This document shows positions 42,675 through 50,816 of a DNA stretch of 64,000 nt, piece by piece; position 1 is the first letter of the stretch, and every line of letters starts with the position of its first letter. The notes under the pieces were generated by a model that was not told the origin of the DNA, searched no databases, and worked only from the letters and a program-made list of their open reading frames with translations. The DNA is from Renibacterium sp. (GTDB taxonomy: Bacteria > Actinomycetota > Actinomycetes > Actinomycetales > Micrococcaceae), in contig JAFOLH010000001.1 in the NCBI GenBank assembly GCA_017419405.1, positions 310,001 to 374,000 on the forward strand, given 5' to 3'. Made by a program: the position numbers and the translations under genes.

Positions 42675-44231
42675 TCAGTCGGTTGCCTCGGGATCTGCCG
42701 CAGTGTTCGCTTTGGCCGGCAGCTGATCCGGATGCCGGAATGCTTCCGCGAGCAGGGGTGCCGTCTGCCCGATTTGCCAGGGCCGGGCACCCAGGTCTGC
42801 CAGGGCTTCGCCGATCCCGGATTCGGTGAGTTCGGCCGGCGGGCGCCAGGAGATCCGACGCACGAAGTCCGGGGTGAGCAGGTTTTCCACCGGCAGGTTC
42901 AGGGTTTCGGCCAGCGCGAGCAGCCGAGGCCGTACCGTGGCGAACCGGGCTGCGGCCGCCGGGTCTTTGTCCGCCCAGGCGCGCGGTGGTGGCGGCGAAC
43001 TGCTGGGCAGGTGCAGCGGTGGCAGCTCCTTGAGCGCTTTGGCCTCGTTGATCGCCCGCATCCAGCGCGGTGCTTCGCGTTGCGCGGCACGGCCGTGGAA
43101 GCCCGAGGTCGCCAAAAGTTGCGGCACGGTGTCCGGCATTGCCCGGGCCACCGCCACCAGGGCGGAATCCGGCAGCAAGCGGCCCGGGGCGACGTCCCGG
43201 TTCTGCGCCAAGGAATCACGCTCCAGCCAGAGTTGCCGGACGACGGCCAGCTGCCGGCGGTCCCGGAGTTGGTGCACTCCGGAGGTGCGGCGCCAGGGGT
43301 CGGTCCGCGGCGCGGGCGGGCCGGCGTCGAGGATCGCCTGGAATTCCTGCTCCGCCCACTCGAGCTTTCCATCGGCTTCGAGCAGTTCCACGAGTTCGTC
43401 GCGCAACTCCGCGAGGACTTCCACATCCAAGGCGGCGTAGCGCAGCCAGGGTTCGGGAAGCGGCCGGGTCGACCAATCGGCGGCCGAGTGCTCTTTGGCC
43501 AGGCCGAAGCCGAGCAGCTGCTCGACGACGGCGGCCAGGCCGACCTTGGGCAGACCGGCGATCCGGGCGGCCAATTCGGTATCGAAGAGCGAGCTGGGCC
43601 ACATGCCCAACTCGGAGAGGCAGGGCAGGTCCTGGCTGGCCGCGTGCAGGATCCATTCCACGCCGGCGAGCGCCTCGTTGATGCTCGTGAGGTCGTCGAA
43701 CGGCTCCGGGTCGATCAACCAGGTCCCGGCCCCTTCCCGACGGATCTGCACCAGGAATGCACGCTGGCCGTAGCGGAAACCGGAGGCGCGTTCGGCATCC
43801 ACCCCGGCGGGACCGGTGCCGGCGGCCAGCGCCCGGGCAGCCCGCTCGAGTCCTTCCGGTGTGTTGATCACCAAGGGCACGCCGTCTCGGGGGGTATCGA
43901 GTTCGATCACCTCGGGCAAGGCGGACAGGTCGAGCTCCGCGGACGGTTCTCCGGATCGAACCGGGGCCGACGACGTCGGAGCAGCCGGTTCGGCTGCGGA
44001 TTTTCCGGCTTCCGGCACCGGAACCTTCTGGGCCGGTGGTTTTTTGGCCGTCGCTTTTGCGGCTTTCGTCTTCGTCGTCGTCGCTTTCGTCGTCGTCTGT
44101 TTGGCCGATGGCTCATCGGCGGGCGGTGCGGTGTGGTTCGAGGCCGGGGCATCGGCGCGACGGCTCTGCCGTGCGGAACGGTCGCGGGTTCGTTTTTCGA
44201 TGGGATCTGCCGGATCGGCTTGGAATGTCAT
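42675..44231 (-). CDS. ribonuclease D-like 3'-5' exonuclease with HRDC domain
   Basis: A 518-residue exoribonuclease of the DEDDy type. Catalytic residues are Asp145/Glu147 (GVDAERAS), Asp201 (HAASQDLPCL), and Tyr265/Asp269 (RYAALDVEVL). An HRDC nucleic-acid binding domain spans about 335-420, with a further C-terminal helical region. RNase D trims tRNA 3' ends in E. coli. The N-terminal 95 residues are low-complexity, basic and Thr/Lys/Ala/Pro-rich (KQTTTKATTTKTKAAKATAKK), a tail seen in some actinobacterial nucleic-acid enzymes. In Arthrobacter-type genomes it is typically followed by fadAB, as here. Confidence 0.92.
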   Translation of the reverse strand: MTFQADPADPIEKRTRDRSARQSRRADAPASNHTAPPADEPSAKQTTTKATTTKTKAAKATAKKPPAQKVPVPEAGKSAAEPAAPTSSAPVRSGEPSAELDLSALPEVIELDTPRDGVPLVINTPEGLERAARALAAGTGPAGVDAERASGFRYGQRAFLVQIRREGAGTWLIDPEPFDDLTSINEALAGVEWILHAASQDLPCLSELGMWPSSLFDTELAARIAGLPKVGLAAVVEQLLGFGLAKEHSAADWSTRPLPEPWLRYAALDVEVLAELRDELVELLEADGKLEWAEQEFQAILDAGPPAPRTDPWRRTSGVHQLRDRRQLAVVRQLWLERDSLAQNRDVAPGRLLPDSALVAVARAMPDTVPQLLATSGFHGRAAQREAPRWMRAINEAKALKELPPLHLPSSSPPPPRAWADKDPAAAARFATVRPRLLALAETLNLPVENLLTPDFVRRISWRPPAELTESGIGEALADLGARPWQIGQTAPLLAEAFRHPDQLPAKANTAADPEATD

Positions 44232-44304
44232 GATGAGACCAGTTTATCCATCAGCTGGCTGGAGCGGTGCGCCACGGCCGGATGCCGCCGGGGTGGAACG
44301 ACGG

Positions 44305-44904
44305 TCAATTCCGGCGTCGATTCGGCAGGGCGCTGACGCCTTCCGGCAAGGGGGGGAGCCCGGCAAAGGTGCAGACCATGTCCGACCAGGCTTCCAGATG
44401 GGCCTTGACGTCTTCGCTGGCCGGAGTCCAGGAAGCGCGGAGTTCGATGTCGATCGAATCCGGCCGCCCGGCCAAGGAGCCGTAGCTTTCGGAAAGGATC
44501 CGGGTGGCGGTGCCGCCGGCCGCCCGGTAACCGGCGCGGTGCGTGTCGAGGGCTTCGACCAGCCAGGTCCAGGCGACTGAGCCGAGCATCGCATCGGTGC
44601 CGATGTCCGCCTCAAGCTGCGCGCGGATATAGGTGACGATCCGGAAAGTCCCGTCCCAGAGGGCGGAACCCTCCGGATCGTGCAGCAGAATGAATCGCCC
44701 GGTGGCCAATTCATCGGCGTCGTCGGGCTCTTGGCCAGGAGCGACTCCGGGCGCGAAAACTTCGGCTCCGAGGGCCACCGCGTAGGGTGCGAGCCGGGAC
44801 GGCGCGGGGATTTCTTCCAACCGCAATTCACTGCGACACGTTGCTTGTCGCAGTGTTCCTAAGGCAGTCAGGAAGTCTGAGGGTACCTGTGCTAGCGCGC
44901 TCAC
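44305..44904 (-). CDS. DUF3000 family protein
   Basis: A 199-residue soluble protein conserved in actinobacteria next to RNase D. Recognisable parts are VPSDFLTALGTLRQA, LAPYAVALGAEV, RFILLHDPEG and AWTWLVEALDTHRAGYRAAGGTATRI. No catalytic motif is known and the function is unknown. The GTG start at 44902-44904 has only a weak ribosome binding site, but TAGTCT lies 6 bases upstream of it, so the mRNA may be leaderless. A 73-base gap separates it from the RNase D gene in the same orientation. Confidence 0.85.
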   Translation of the reverse strand: MSALAQVPSDFLTALGTLRQATCRSELRLEEIPAPSRLAPYAVALGAEVFAPGVAPGQEPDDADELATGRFILLHDPEGSALWDGTFRIVTYIRAQLEADIGTDAMLGSVAWTWLVEALDTHRAGYRAAGGTATRILSESYGSLAGRPDSIDIELRASWTPASEDVKAHLEAWSDMVCTFAGLPPLPEGVSALPNRRRN

Positions 44905-44958
44905 CCTCGCAGACTATGCCCGGGCACCGACAATTAGGCTCAGGCGCGCCGCCGGAGC

Positions 44959-46044
44959 TCAGTCGGCGCCGTTGCTTTTGTTCGAAACTTCGGTTCGGAT
45001 CGCGGCCAGAAAAGCGTCGATGTCTGCTTCGGTGGTGTCGAAGGAGCACATCCAACGCACTTCGCGCCGGGCCTCGTCCCAATCGTAGAAGCGGAACTTC
45101 TCCCGGACCCGGTCGGCGACGCCGTCCGGCAGGATCGCGAAAACCCCGTTGGCCTGGGTTCGCTGGCTCGCTTCGACGCCCGGGATCTGATCGATTCCGG
45201 CGCGCAGCCGGGCTGCCATCGCATTGGCGTGCGCGGCCGAACGGAGCCAGAGGTCGCCGTCGAGCAGTGCGATGAACTGGGCCGAAATGAAGCGCATTTT
45301 CGAGGCGAGCTGCATATTGAGCTTGCGCAGGAATTTCATGCCGGGGGCTGCCGCAGGATTCAATAGCACCACGGCTTCACCGAAGATCATGCCGTTCTTG
45401 GTGCCGCCGAAGGAGAGCACGTCCACGCCAGCATCGGTGGTGAAGGCTTTGAACGGCACACCGAGTGAGGCTGCCGCATTGGCCAACCGGGCGCCGTCCA
45501 TGTGCAGCAGCATGCCGCGTTCGTGCGCGTGGTCGGCGATCGCCTTGACTTCTTCCGGCGTGTAGCAGGTGCCCAATTCGGTCACCTGGGTGATCGACAC
45601 CACCAGCGGTTGGGCCCGGTGCTCGTCGCCCCAGCCCCAAGCTTCCTGGTCGATCAACGCGGGGGTGAGCTTGCCGTCCGGGGTTTCCACGGTGAGCAGC
45701 TTCAGTCCGCCGACCCGTTCCGGGGCGCCGCCCTCATCCAGGTTGATGTGCGCGGTCTTCGCCGCAATCACGGCACCCCAACGCGGCAGCATGGCCTGCA
45801 GGCCGAGCACGTTCGCTCCGGTGCCGTTGAACACCGGGTAGACCTCGATCTCCTGGCCCGAAAGCGATGGTCCGAAGTGCTTTTCGAACACTTCGGCCAG
45901 CTTTTCGGTGTACACGTCTTCGCCGTAGGAAACCTGATGGCCTTCGTTCGCAGTGGCCAGCGCGGCGAGGATTTCGGGATGCACGCCGGCATAGTTGTCG
46001 GAGGCGAATCCGCGCAGCTTCTTGTCATGGAGTGGTTCGGTCAC
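44959..46044 (-). CDS. ltaE: low-specificity L-threonine aldolase
   Basis: PLP-dependent enzyme (361 aa) cleaving threonine or allo-threonine to glycine and acetaldehyde. The PLP Lys216 is in VLSFGGTKNGMIFG; other family positions are SDNYAGVHPEI near the N-terminus, YGEDVYTEKLAEVF, VFNGTGANVLGL and LLHMDGARLANAA with the cofactor-binding Asp. It lies downstream of the DUF6421-SDR pair on the same strand, separated by about 90 bases full of GATAGC boxes that may form a promoter-operator of its own. Confidence 0.92.
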   Translation of the reverse strand: MTEPLHDKKLRGFASDNYAGVHPEILAALATANEGHQVSYGEDVYTEKLAEVFEKHFGPSLSGQEIEVYPVFNGTGANVLGLQAMLPRWGAVIAAKTAHINLDEGGAPERVGGLKLLTVETPDGKLTPALIDQEAWGWGDEHRAQPLVVSITQVTELGTCYTPEEVKAIADHAHERGMLLHMDGARLANAAASLGVPFKAFTTDAGVDVLSFGGTKNGMIFGEAVVLLNPAAAPGMKFLRKLNMQLASKMRFISAQFIALLDGDLWLRSAAHANAMAARLRAGIDQIPGVEASQRTQANGVFAILPDGVADRVREKFRFYDWDEARREVRWMCSFDTTEADIDAFLAAIRTEVSNKSNGAD

Positions 46045-46071
46045 AGTGATGTCCTCGGGTTGATGCGTTTG

Positions 46072-46140
46072 GGATAGCGTTGTGTCTTTTCGATAGCGTT
46101 TCGACTGCCAAAAGGCTATCGCAGATGCAAAACGCTATCC
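46072..46140. repeat. GATAGC(GTT) box cluster upstream of the threonine aldolase gene
   Basis: GGATAGCGTT (46072-46081) and GATAGCGTTT (46092-46101) are in one orientation; AACGCTATCC (46131-46140) and the shorter GGCTATC (46114-46120) are in the other. The outer pair forms a 10-bp inverted repeat. The last copy reaches into the stop codon of the SDR gene. The cluster lies 28-96 bases upstream of the aldolase start. Confidence 0.55.
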
Positions 46141-46830
46141 GAGACTGATGATGCTGCTGTTGAGTTCGGCGGTGGCTCCGGTGAAGGCGTCATAGATGCT
46201 GGCCGCGAGTTCATCGACGTGCGTGTAGCCCGGGAACTTGCGCTCCGGTTGCGCGGCTTTCATTTCTTCGGTCAAAAGCGCCTTGACGCGGAAAATGACG
46301 GCGGCTGCGGTCGCGGAATTGCGGCCTTCGACTACTTTGGCGAAGCCGTCGGCAAGCGCCAGCGTCCAGGCTTCGGCTGCGGCTTTGGCCGCGACGTAGT
46401 TGGCGTTCGACGCCGTCGGCTTGGCGAGGCCAGTCGAGGAGACGATGGCGAGCCGGCCGGAATTCTCCGCCAGCTCGGTGAAGAACTCGCGGCTGGTCAG
46501 CCGCAAGGTCTGGATGACGTTGTTCGCCAGGAAGTCCCAATCGGCGTCGTCCTGTTCCGGAATCGAGCCGCCGCCGCGCCAACCGCCCACCAGGTGGGCG
46601 AGTCCGTGGACCGGGCCGTATTTCGCCGCGATTTCTGCGTGCAGACGCGCCACGTCGTCGGCGCTGGAGAGATCGGCGACCATCGCCACCGCGCCGCTGA
46701 TGCCGGCAGCGGCGGCGATCCGCTCGGCCGAGGAGCCGACGGTGAGCACCCGGTGCCCGGCCGCAACGAAGACCTTGGCGGTGGCAACGCCGGCGGCCGA
46801 GGAGCCGCCGGCGATCAGAATATTCTTCAT
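46135..46830 (-). CDS. short-chain dehydrogenase/reductase family oxidoreductase
   Basis: A 231-residue SDR. The nucleotide-binding loop is GGSSAAG, a variant of the usual TGxxxGxG; the catalytic Ser is in IVSSTGLAKP and the Tyr-Lys pair in NYVAAKAAAE. It overlaps the upstream DUF6421 gene (ATGA) and so is co-translated with it. The substrate is unknown. The lack of an acidic residue after the second strand suggests NADP rather than NAD, but this is only an inference. Confidence 0.85.
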   Translation of the reverse strand: MKNILIAGGSSAAGVATAKVFVAAGHRVLTVGSSAERIAAAAGISGAVAMVADLSSADDVARLHAEIAAKYGPVHGLAHLVGGWRGGGSIPEQDDADWDFLANNVIQTLRLTSREFFTELAENSGRLAIVSSTGLAKPTASNANYVAAKAAAEAWTLALADGFAKVVEGRNSATAAAVIFRVKALLTEEMKAAQPERKFPGYTHVDELAASIYDAFTGATAELNSSIISLG

Positions 46831-48257
46831 GCCCCCATTGTCTCTGCCGTGCCAGCCGGATCGGCGATGCTGTCCTTGCCGGTAATTCCGGTGGTGGATT
46901 CGATCACGGTGCGCATCTTCTTTTCCAACGCTTCATAGAACATCGAGAGCGGGAATTCGTCGTCGAGCACCTGATCGGTGAGTGCGCGCGGCGGTTCGTT
47001 GAGCGGCAGCGCGTCCGGGCCCTTGGCCCAGACCGAAGCCGGGTTCGGCGTCACGGTTTCCGAAACCAGTTCATACGCAGCCAACCAGTGCGCGGTCTTC
47101 GGCCGGTCGATGGATCGCCAGTACAGATCGTGGATCTTCTCGCCCAGTGCCACGACGACGTCGGCGACCTCGTCCCAGTCGATGGTCAGTTTGGTGTCGG
47201 TCCAGTGCAGCACATGGTGCTGGTGCATCCAGGCGAAGAGCAGCTGGCCGCCGAGTCCATCGTAATTGCGCACCCGGGAACCGGTGATCGCGAAGCGGAA
47301 GATCCGGTCGAAAATCACCGCGTACTGCACCAATTTGGCGTATTTGCGCACGTCTTCGGAGGCGTTTTCGTCCTTTTCGAGCTTCACCGATTCGCTGAAC
47401 GCGGTCAGATCGCAGCGCAGCTCTTCCAAGGAGTACAGGAAGTACGGCATCCGCTGCTTGATCATGAACGGATCGAAGGGCAAATCGCCGCGCATATGCG
47501 TGCGGTCATGGATCAGGTCCCACATCACGAAGGTTTCCTGGGTGAGCTTCTGGTCATCGAGGAACTCCGCGGCATCGGCGGGCAGCTCCAGAGAGGTGAT
47601 TTCCGCTGCGGCCTTGAGCACTTTGCGGAACCGGGCAGCCTCGCGGTCTTGGAAGATCGCGCCCCAGGTGAACTTCGGCGTTTCCCGCACCGCGACCGAC
47701 TCCGGGAACAGCACCGCGGAGTTCGTGTCGTAGCCGGGCGTGAAGTCGATGAAATTGATCGGTACGAAGAGCCGGTTGGAATAGGCGCCGGCTTCCAGCT
47801 CAGCGATGAACTCCGGCCAGACGACCTTGATCAGCACTGCTTCGACGAAGCGGTTGCTCGAACCGTTCTGGGTGTACATCGGGAAGACCACGAGGTGACC
47901 CAAGCCGTCGATCCGGTGCTCTTGCGGTTGGAATGCCAGCAGCGAGTCGAGGAAATCCGGCACGCCGAAGCCGGTCGCGGCCCAGCGCCGGAAATCCTCC
48001 ACCAGCAAGGAAAGGTACTCGGCATCGTGCGGGAAGCTCGGGGCGAGGGCTTCGACCGAGGCGGTGATCGCGGCGACCAATTCGCCGGCCCGGGGCAGAT
48101 CCGCCGCTTCCGGAACCGATCCGTCCTTGATTTGGAGGCCCTGCAGTTCCGTTGCTGCGCGCTTGAGCTGCAACCAAGCCGAGCCATGGGCAATGGCCTC
48201 GAGGTCTGGCGCACTGGTAGGGGCGATGCTTTCCGGGGCAGTCACAGTCTGGGTCAT
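46827..48257 (-). CDS. DUF6421 family protein
   Basis: A 476-residue soluble protein of the DUF6421 family, coupled to the SDR gene. Distinctive segments are YLSLLVEDFRRWAATGFG, GHLVVFPMYTQNGSSNRFVEAVLI, WDLIHDRTHMRGDLPFDPFMIKQRMPYFLYSLEELRCDL, and FAWMHQHHVLHWTDTKL. The clusters of His, Asp and Glu (WDLIHDRTHMRG, HQHHVLHW) would suit a metal site or catalytic centre, but no function is known to me. The ATG has AAAGGA upstream. The pairing with SDR and threonine aldolase hints at a shared metabolic route. Confidence 0.82.
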   Translation of the reverse strand: MTQTVTAPESIAPTSAPDLEAIAHGSAWLQLKRAATELQGLQIKDGSVPEAADLPRAGELVAAITASVEALAPSFPHDAEYLSLLVEDFRRWAATGFGVPDFLDSLLAFQPQEHRIDGLGHLVVFPMYTQNGSSNRFVEAVLIKVVWPEFIAELEAGAYSNRLFVPINFIDFTPGYDTNSAVLFPESVAVRETPKFTWGAIFQDREAARFRKVLKAAAEITSLELPADAAEFLDDQKLTQETFVMWDLIHDRTHMRGDLPFDPFMIKQRMPYFLYSLEELRCDLTAFSESVKLEKDENASEDVRKYAKLVQYAVIFDRIFRFAITGSRVRNYDGLGGQLLFAWMHQHHVLHWTDTKLTIDWDEVADVVVALGEKIHDLYWRSIDRPKTAHWLAAYELVSETVTPNPASVWAKGPDALPLNEPPRALTDQVLDDEFPLSMFYEALEKKMRTVIESTTGITGKDSIADPAGTAETMGA

Positions 48258-48438
48258 GGCTCGGTCCTTTCAGGTGTTCTTGATGATTTCTTTACACCGT
48301 AACAAGGGATCATCAAATCTTATGCCTGAATGCTTGGATAGATAAGCGATGCTGTTGCTAAAGCTCCCTGCCGCGGCTCTGACCACGAGCAGTGCAGGCG
48401 CTCGGCCGAAACGGCGGTGCGGTCGCCCGCCGGGCATG

Positions 48439-48477
48439 AAAATACCGCCTGCCTGGCCGAGGCCTGCAGGCGGTATT
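48439..48477 (-). terminator. terminator downstream of msrB
   Basis: AAATACCGCCTGC (48439-48451) pairs with its complement at 48465-48477, a 13-bp stem with a 13-base loop, 36 bases after the msrB stop. Reading the minus strand, the stem ends in GGTATTTT, a short U run. The remaining region up to the DUF6421 start (48258-48438) shows no gene. Confidence 0.75.
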
Positions 48478-48512
48478 TCGATTCGGTGCTTATCCGACGG
48501 TGGCTTGCCGAA

Positions 48513-48953
48513 TCACTCTGCGGGCACCAGCTTCATGGACAGGGAATTGATGCAGTACCGCTTGTCCGTGGGGGTGCCGTAGCCTTCGCCTTCGAACACG
48601 TGGCCCAAATGCGAATCGCAGTTCGCGCAACGCACTTCGACCCGGTCCATGCCCATCGACCGGTCGTGGATGTAACGCACGGTGCCTTCTTCGGCGGGGG
48701 CGAAGAACGACGGCCAGCCGCAGTGCGAATCGAACTTTTCCTTGCTGCGGAACAACTCTGCGCCGCAGGCCCGGCACTGGTAGACGCCTTCGGTATGCGT
48801 ATCGGTGTATTCGCCGGTGTAAGCGCGTTCGGTTCCGGATTCGCGGAGTACCCGGTATTCCTCCGGGCTGAGTTCGGCCCGCCACTGCGCATCGGTTTTC
48901 ACCACGGCGGGGGTGTAGCTGTTCTGGAAGTAGCCAGCATTCGAATCAGTCAT
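48513..48953 (-). CDS. msrB: peptide-methionine (R)-S-oxide reductase
   Basis: Repairs R-methionine sulfoxide in proteins (146 aa). Catalytic Cys134 is in RYCINSLSM. The structural zinc is held by Cys60/Cys63 (YQCRACG) and Cys109/Cys112 (RCANCDSHLGHVF). GWPSFF and the active-site His of HLGHVF match the family. A hairpin terminator follows. The gene upstream on the same strand ends 13 bases before its start, so the two may be co-transcribed. Confidence 0.95.
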   Translation of the reverse strand: MTDSNAGYFQNSYTPAVVKTDAQWRAELSPEEYRVLRESGTERAYTGEYTDTHTEGVYQCRACGAELFRSKEKFDSHCGWPSFFAPAEEGTVRYIHDRSMGMDRVEVRCANCDSHLGHVFEGEGYGTPTDKRYCINSLSMKLVPAE

Positions 48954-48966
48954 GTCCGGTTAACGC

Positions 48967-49458
48967 TCAGGAGTCGCCAATAAATCCCGAACCGGCATAC
49001 AAATGCAGCACCGGCAGGCCGAGCTTGGTTTGCGCCTGAGTGGCCCAATCGGTGCGGAAGGTGTCCTCCACGGCATGCGGTTCGGTGATCACCACCGCTT
49101 GGCGCGCGCTGCTCGACTGGACCTCGGCGACCAGCCCGGCCACCGCATCGCCGTCCAAGATTTTCCCGAACACCGTTGCACCGCTGGTTTCCAGCGCGGC
49201 GACCGATGTCTGCAGGGTCTGCACTGCCTGGCTGCGTGCCTCTTCGGCGCTCTGCCGGCCGCTGATCTCCTTGAGCGCGGCGGGAATGTCCCACAGGCTC
49301 AATTGGTCGATCACATCCACGAGCAAGTTCCGCCGGACGTCGGCAGGAACCAGCACGGTCAGCTCGATCTGCTCCCCGTCTTCGTAGAGCCCGGTGATGT
49401 TTTCCACATCGATGGCGGCCAATGCGGCTTCGGTGAGGATGATGATGCGTTCAGTCAT
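48967..49458 (-). CDS. hypothetical protein, alpha/beta fold
   Basis: A 163-residue soluble protein that I do not recognise. It starts ERIIILTEAALAAIDVENITGLY and alternates beta-strand and helix segments (ELTVLVPAD, GLVAEVQSSSARQAVVITEPHAVED, then LGLPVLHLYAG), which would suit a Rossmann- or USP-like fold. No active-site motif is visible. The ATG at 49456-49458 is preferred over the frame extending to 49530, whose extra residues are low-complexity. It is probably co-transcribed with msrB (13-base gap) and divergent from a hydrolase gene. Confidence 0.65.
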   Translation of the reverse strand: MTERIIILTEAALAAIDVENITGLYEDGEQIELTVLVPADVRRNLLVDVIDQLSLWDIPAALKEISGRQSAEEARSQAVQTLQTSVAALETSGATVFGKILDGDAVAGLVAEVQSSSARQAVVITEPHAVEDTFRTDWATQAQTKLGLPVLHLYAGSGFIGDS

Positions 49459-49528
49459 GGCACAAGCGTATCGGCTCGGCCCGCTGTGTCGACTCGACGG
49501 CGTCGGCACACTCGGCGAGAATGGAGGC

Positions 49529-50791
49529 ATGGCGGCTGTCCAGGATCCGGATCACACAGGCACGGCGGGCGGCTGGCTCAAATGGGCGGCCCTCGGAGCG
49601 GCGGCCGGCGCCGGAGCGCTTTCGCTCGCCGCGGCAGGAGGCTCTGCCCTGGCCGGCTATTTCGCCCGCCGGGTGGTCACGCCGGAGCGGGTGCAGCCGG
49701 AGGACCTGCCGATTCTCGCGGTGCTCCGGGAGGCCGACGAACTCCACATCGTGTTCCCGGCGACCGAAGAGACGATCGTGGACGGCTGGTACGGTCTGAG
49801 TTTCACCGGAGGCACCGGATTCGCCCGGATCGGGCCGATCCGTTCCTATGTGCCCCGCGAAGGCACGGTGACCAGAGTGGTCGACCGGGTACTCGCCGGC
49901 AACCTGCACGAAGCGCTCCGCGGCCGTTGGACCGGAGCGCTCTACCGCAGCCCCGCGGAGCTCGGGCTGCCGGCCCAGGACGTGCTGATCGACTTGCCGG
50001 TGGGCCCGGCCCCGGCCTGGGTGATCCAGCCGAATCCCGGCACCGAGATTCCGACCTGGGCGATCATGGTGCACGGGCGCGGAGTGCAGCGCTCGGAAGG
50101 TTTGCGTGCGGTGCGGACCGCGCAGGATTTGGGCATGACCTGCCTCTTGATGTCCTACCGGAACGACGGCGATGCTCCGGACGCCGAAGACGGCCGTTAT
50201 TCTTTGGGCCTGACCGAGTGGCGCGATCTGGAAGCCGGGATCGAATACGCTTTGCAGCACGGGGCGAAAGACGTGGTGCTGTTCGGCTATTCGATGGGTG
50301 GAGCGATTTCACTGCAGTTGCTGGACCGGAGCCGTTACCGGCGCAATGTCCTGGCCCTGGTGCTGGACGGGCCGGTGATCAACTGGGTCGATGTGCTGGC
50401 CCATCAGGCCACGGTGAACCGGGTTCCGGCGGCGATCGGCCGGTATGGCCAGCTGATCCTGAGCCATCCGCTGGGCCGCCGGATCACCGGGCTCGCCGCG
50501 CCGCTGGATTTGAAAAGCCTGGACTGGGTCAGCCGGGCCCAGGAGTTGCGGACGCCGACATTGATCCTGCACAGCAAGGACGATGATTTCGTGCCCTACG
50601 GTCCGTCCGCGGAATTGGCCCGGCGCAATCCGGAATTGGTCGAGTTCGTCGAATTCGATGCCGCGGCGCACACCCGGGAATGGAACGTGGACCCGGAGCG
50701 CTGGGACGCGGTGGTCAAAGCCTGGCTCGGGCCGAAGCTGGGCCGTTACGAGTTGCCGCGGGACAATGTTCCGGAGGAGTTCCGCGACTGA
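49529..50791 (+). CDS. alpha/beta hydrolase with N-terminal membrane anchor
   Basis: A 420-residue protein. A hydrophobic segment at about 17-45 (WAALGAAAGAGALSLAAAG onward) suggests a membrane anchor or uncleaved signal. The hydrolase domain has the HGRG oxyanion region (MVHGRGVQRSEG), the nucleophile elbow GYSMGG with Ser, an Asp in LHSKDDDFVPYG, and a His in AAHTREWNVDPERW. The Ser-Asp-His triad is therefore complete; the substrate is unknown (esterase, lipase or peptidase of the DAP2-like group). The start is uncertain: GGAGG is only one or two bases from the ATG. Confidence 0.8.
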   Translation: MAAVQDPDHTGTAGGWLKWAALGAAAGAGALSLAAAGGSALAGYFARRVVTPERVQPEDLPILAVLREADELHIVFPATEETIVDGWYGLSFTGGTGFARIGPIRSYVPREGTVTRVVDRVLAGNLHEALRGRWTGALYRSPAELGLPAQDVLIDLPVGPAPAWVIQPNPGTEIPTWAIMVHGRGVQRSEGLRAVRTAQDLGMTCLLMSYRNDGDAPDAEDGRYSLGLTEWRDLEAGIEYALQHGAKDVVLFGYSMGGAISLQLLDRSRYRRNVLALVLDGPVINWVDVLAHQATVNRVPAAIGRYGQLILSHPLGRRITGLAAPLDLKSLDWVSRAQELRTPTLILHSKDDDFVPYGPSAELARRNPELVEFVEFDAAAHTREWNVDPERWDAVVKAWLGPKLGRYELPRDNVPEEFRD

Positions 50792-50816
50792 GCGCACCGC
50801 CTGCCCGGGCCGGGGT

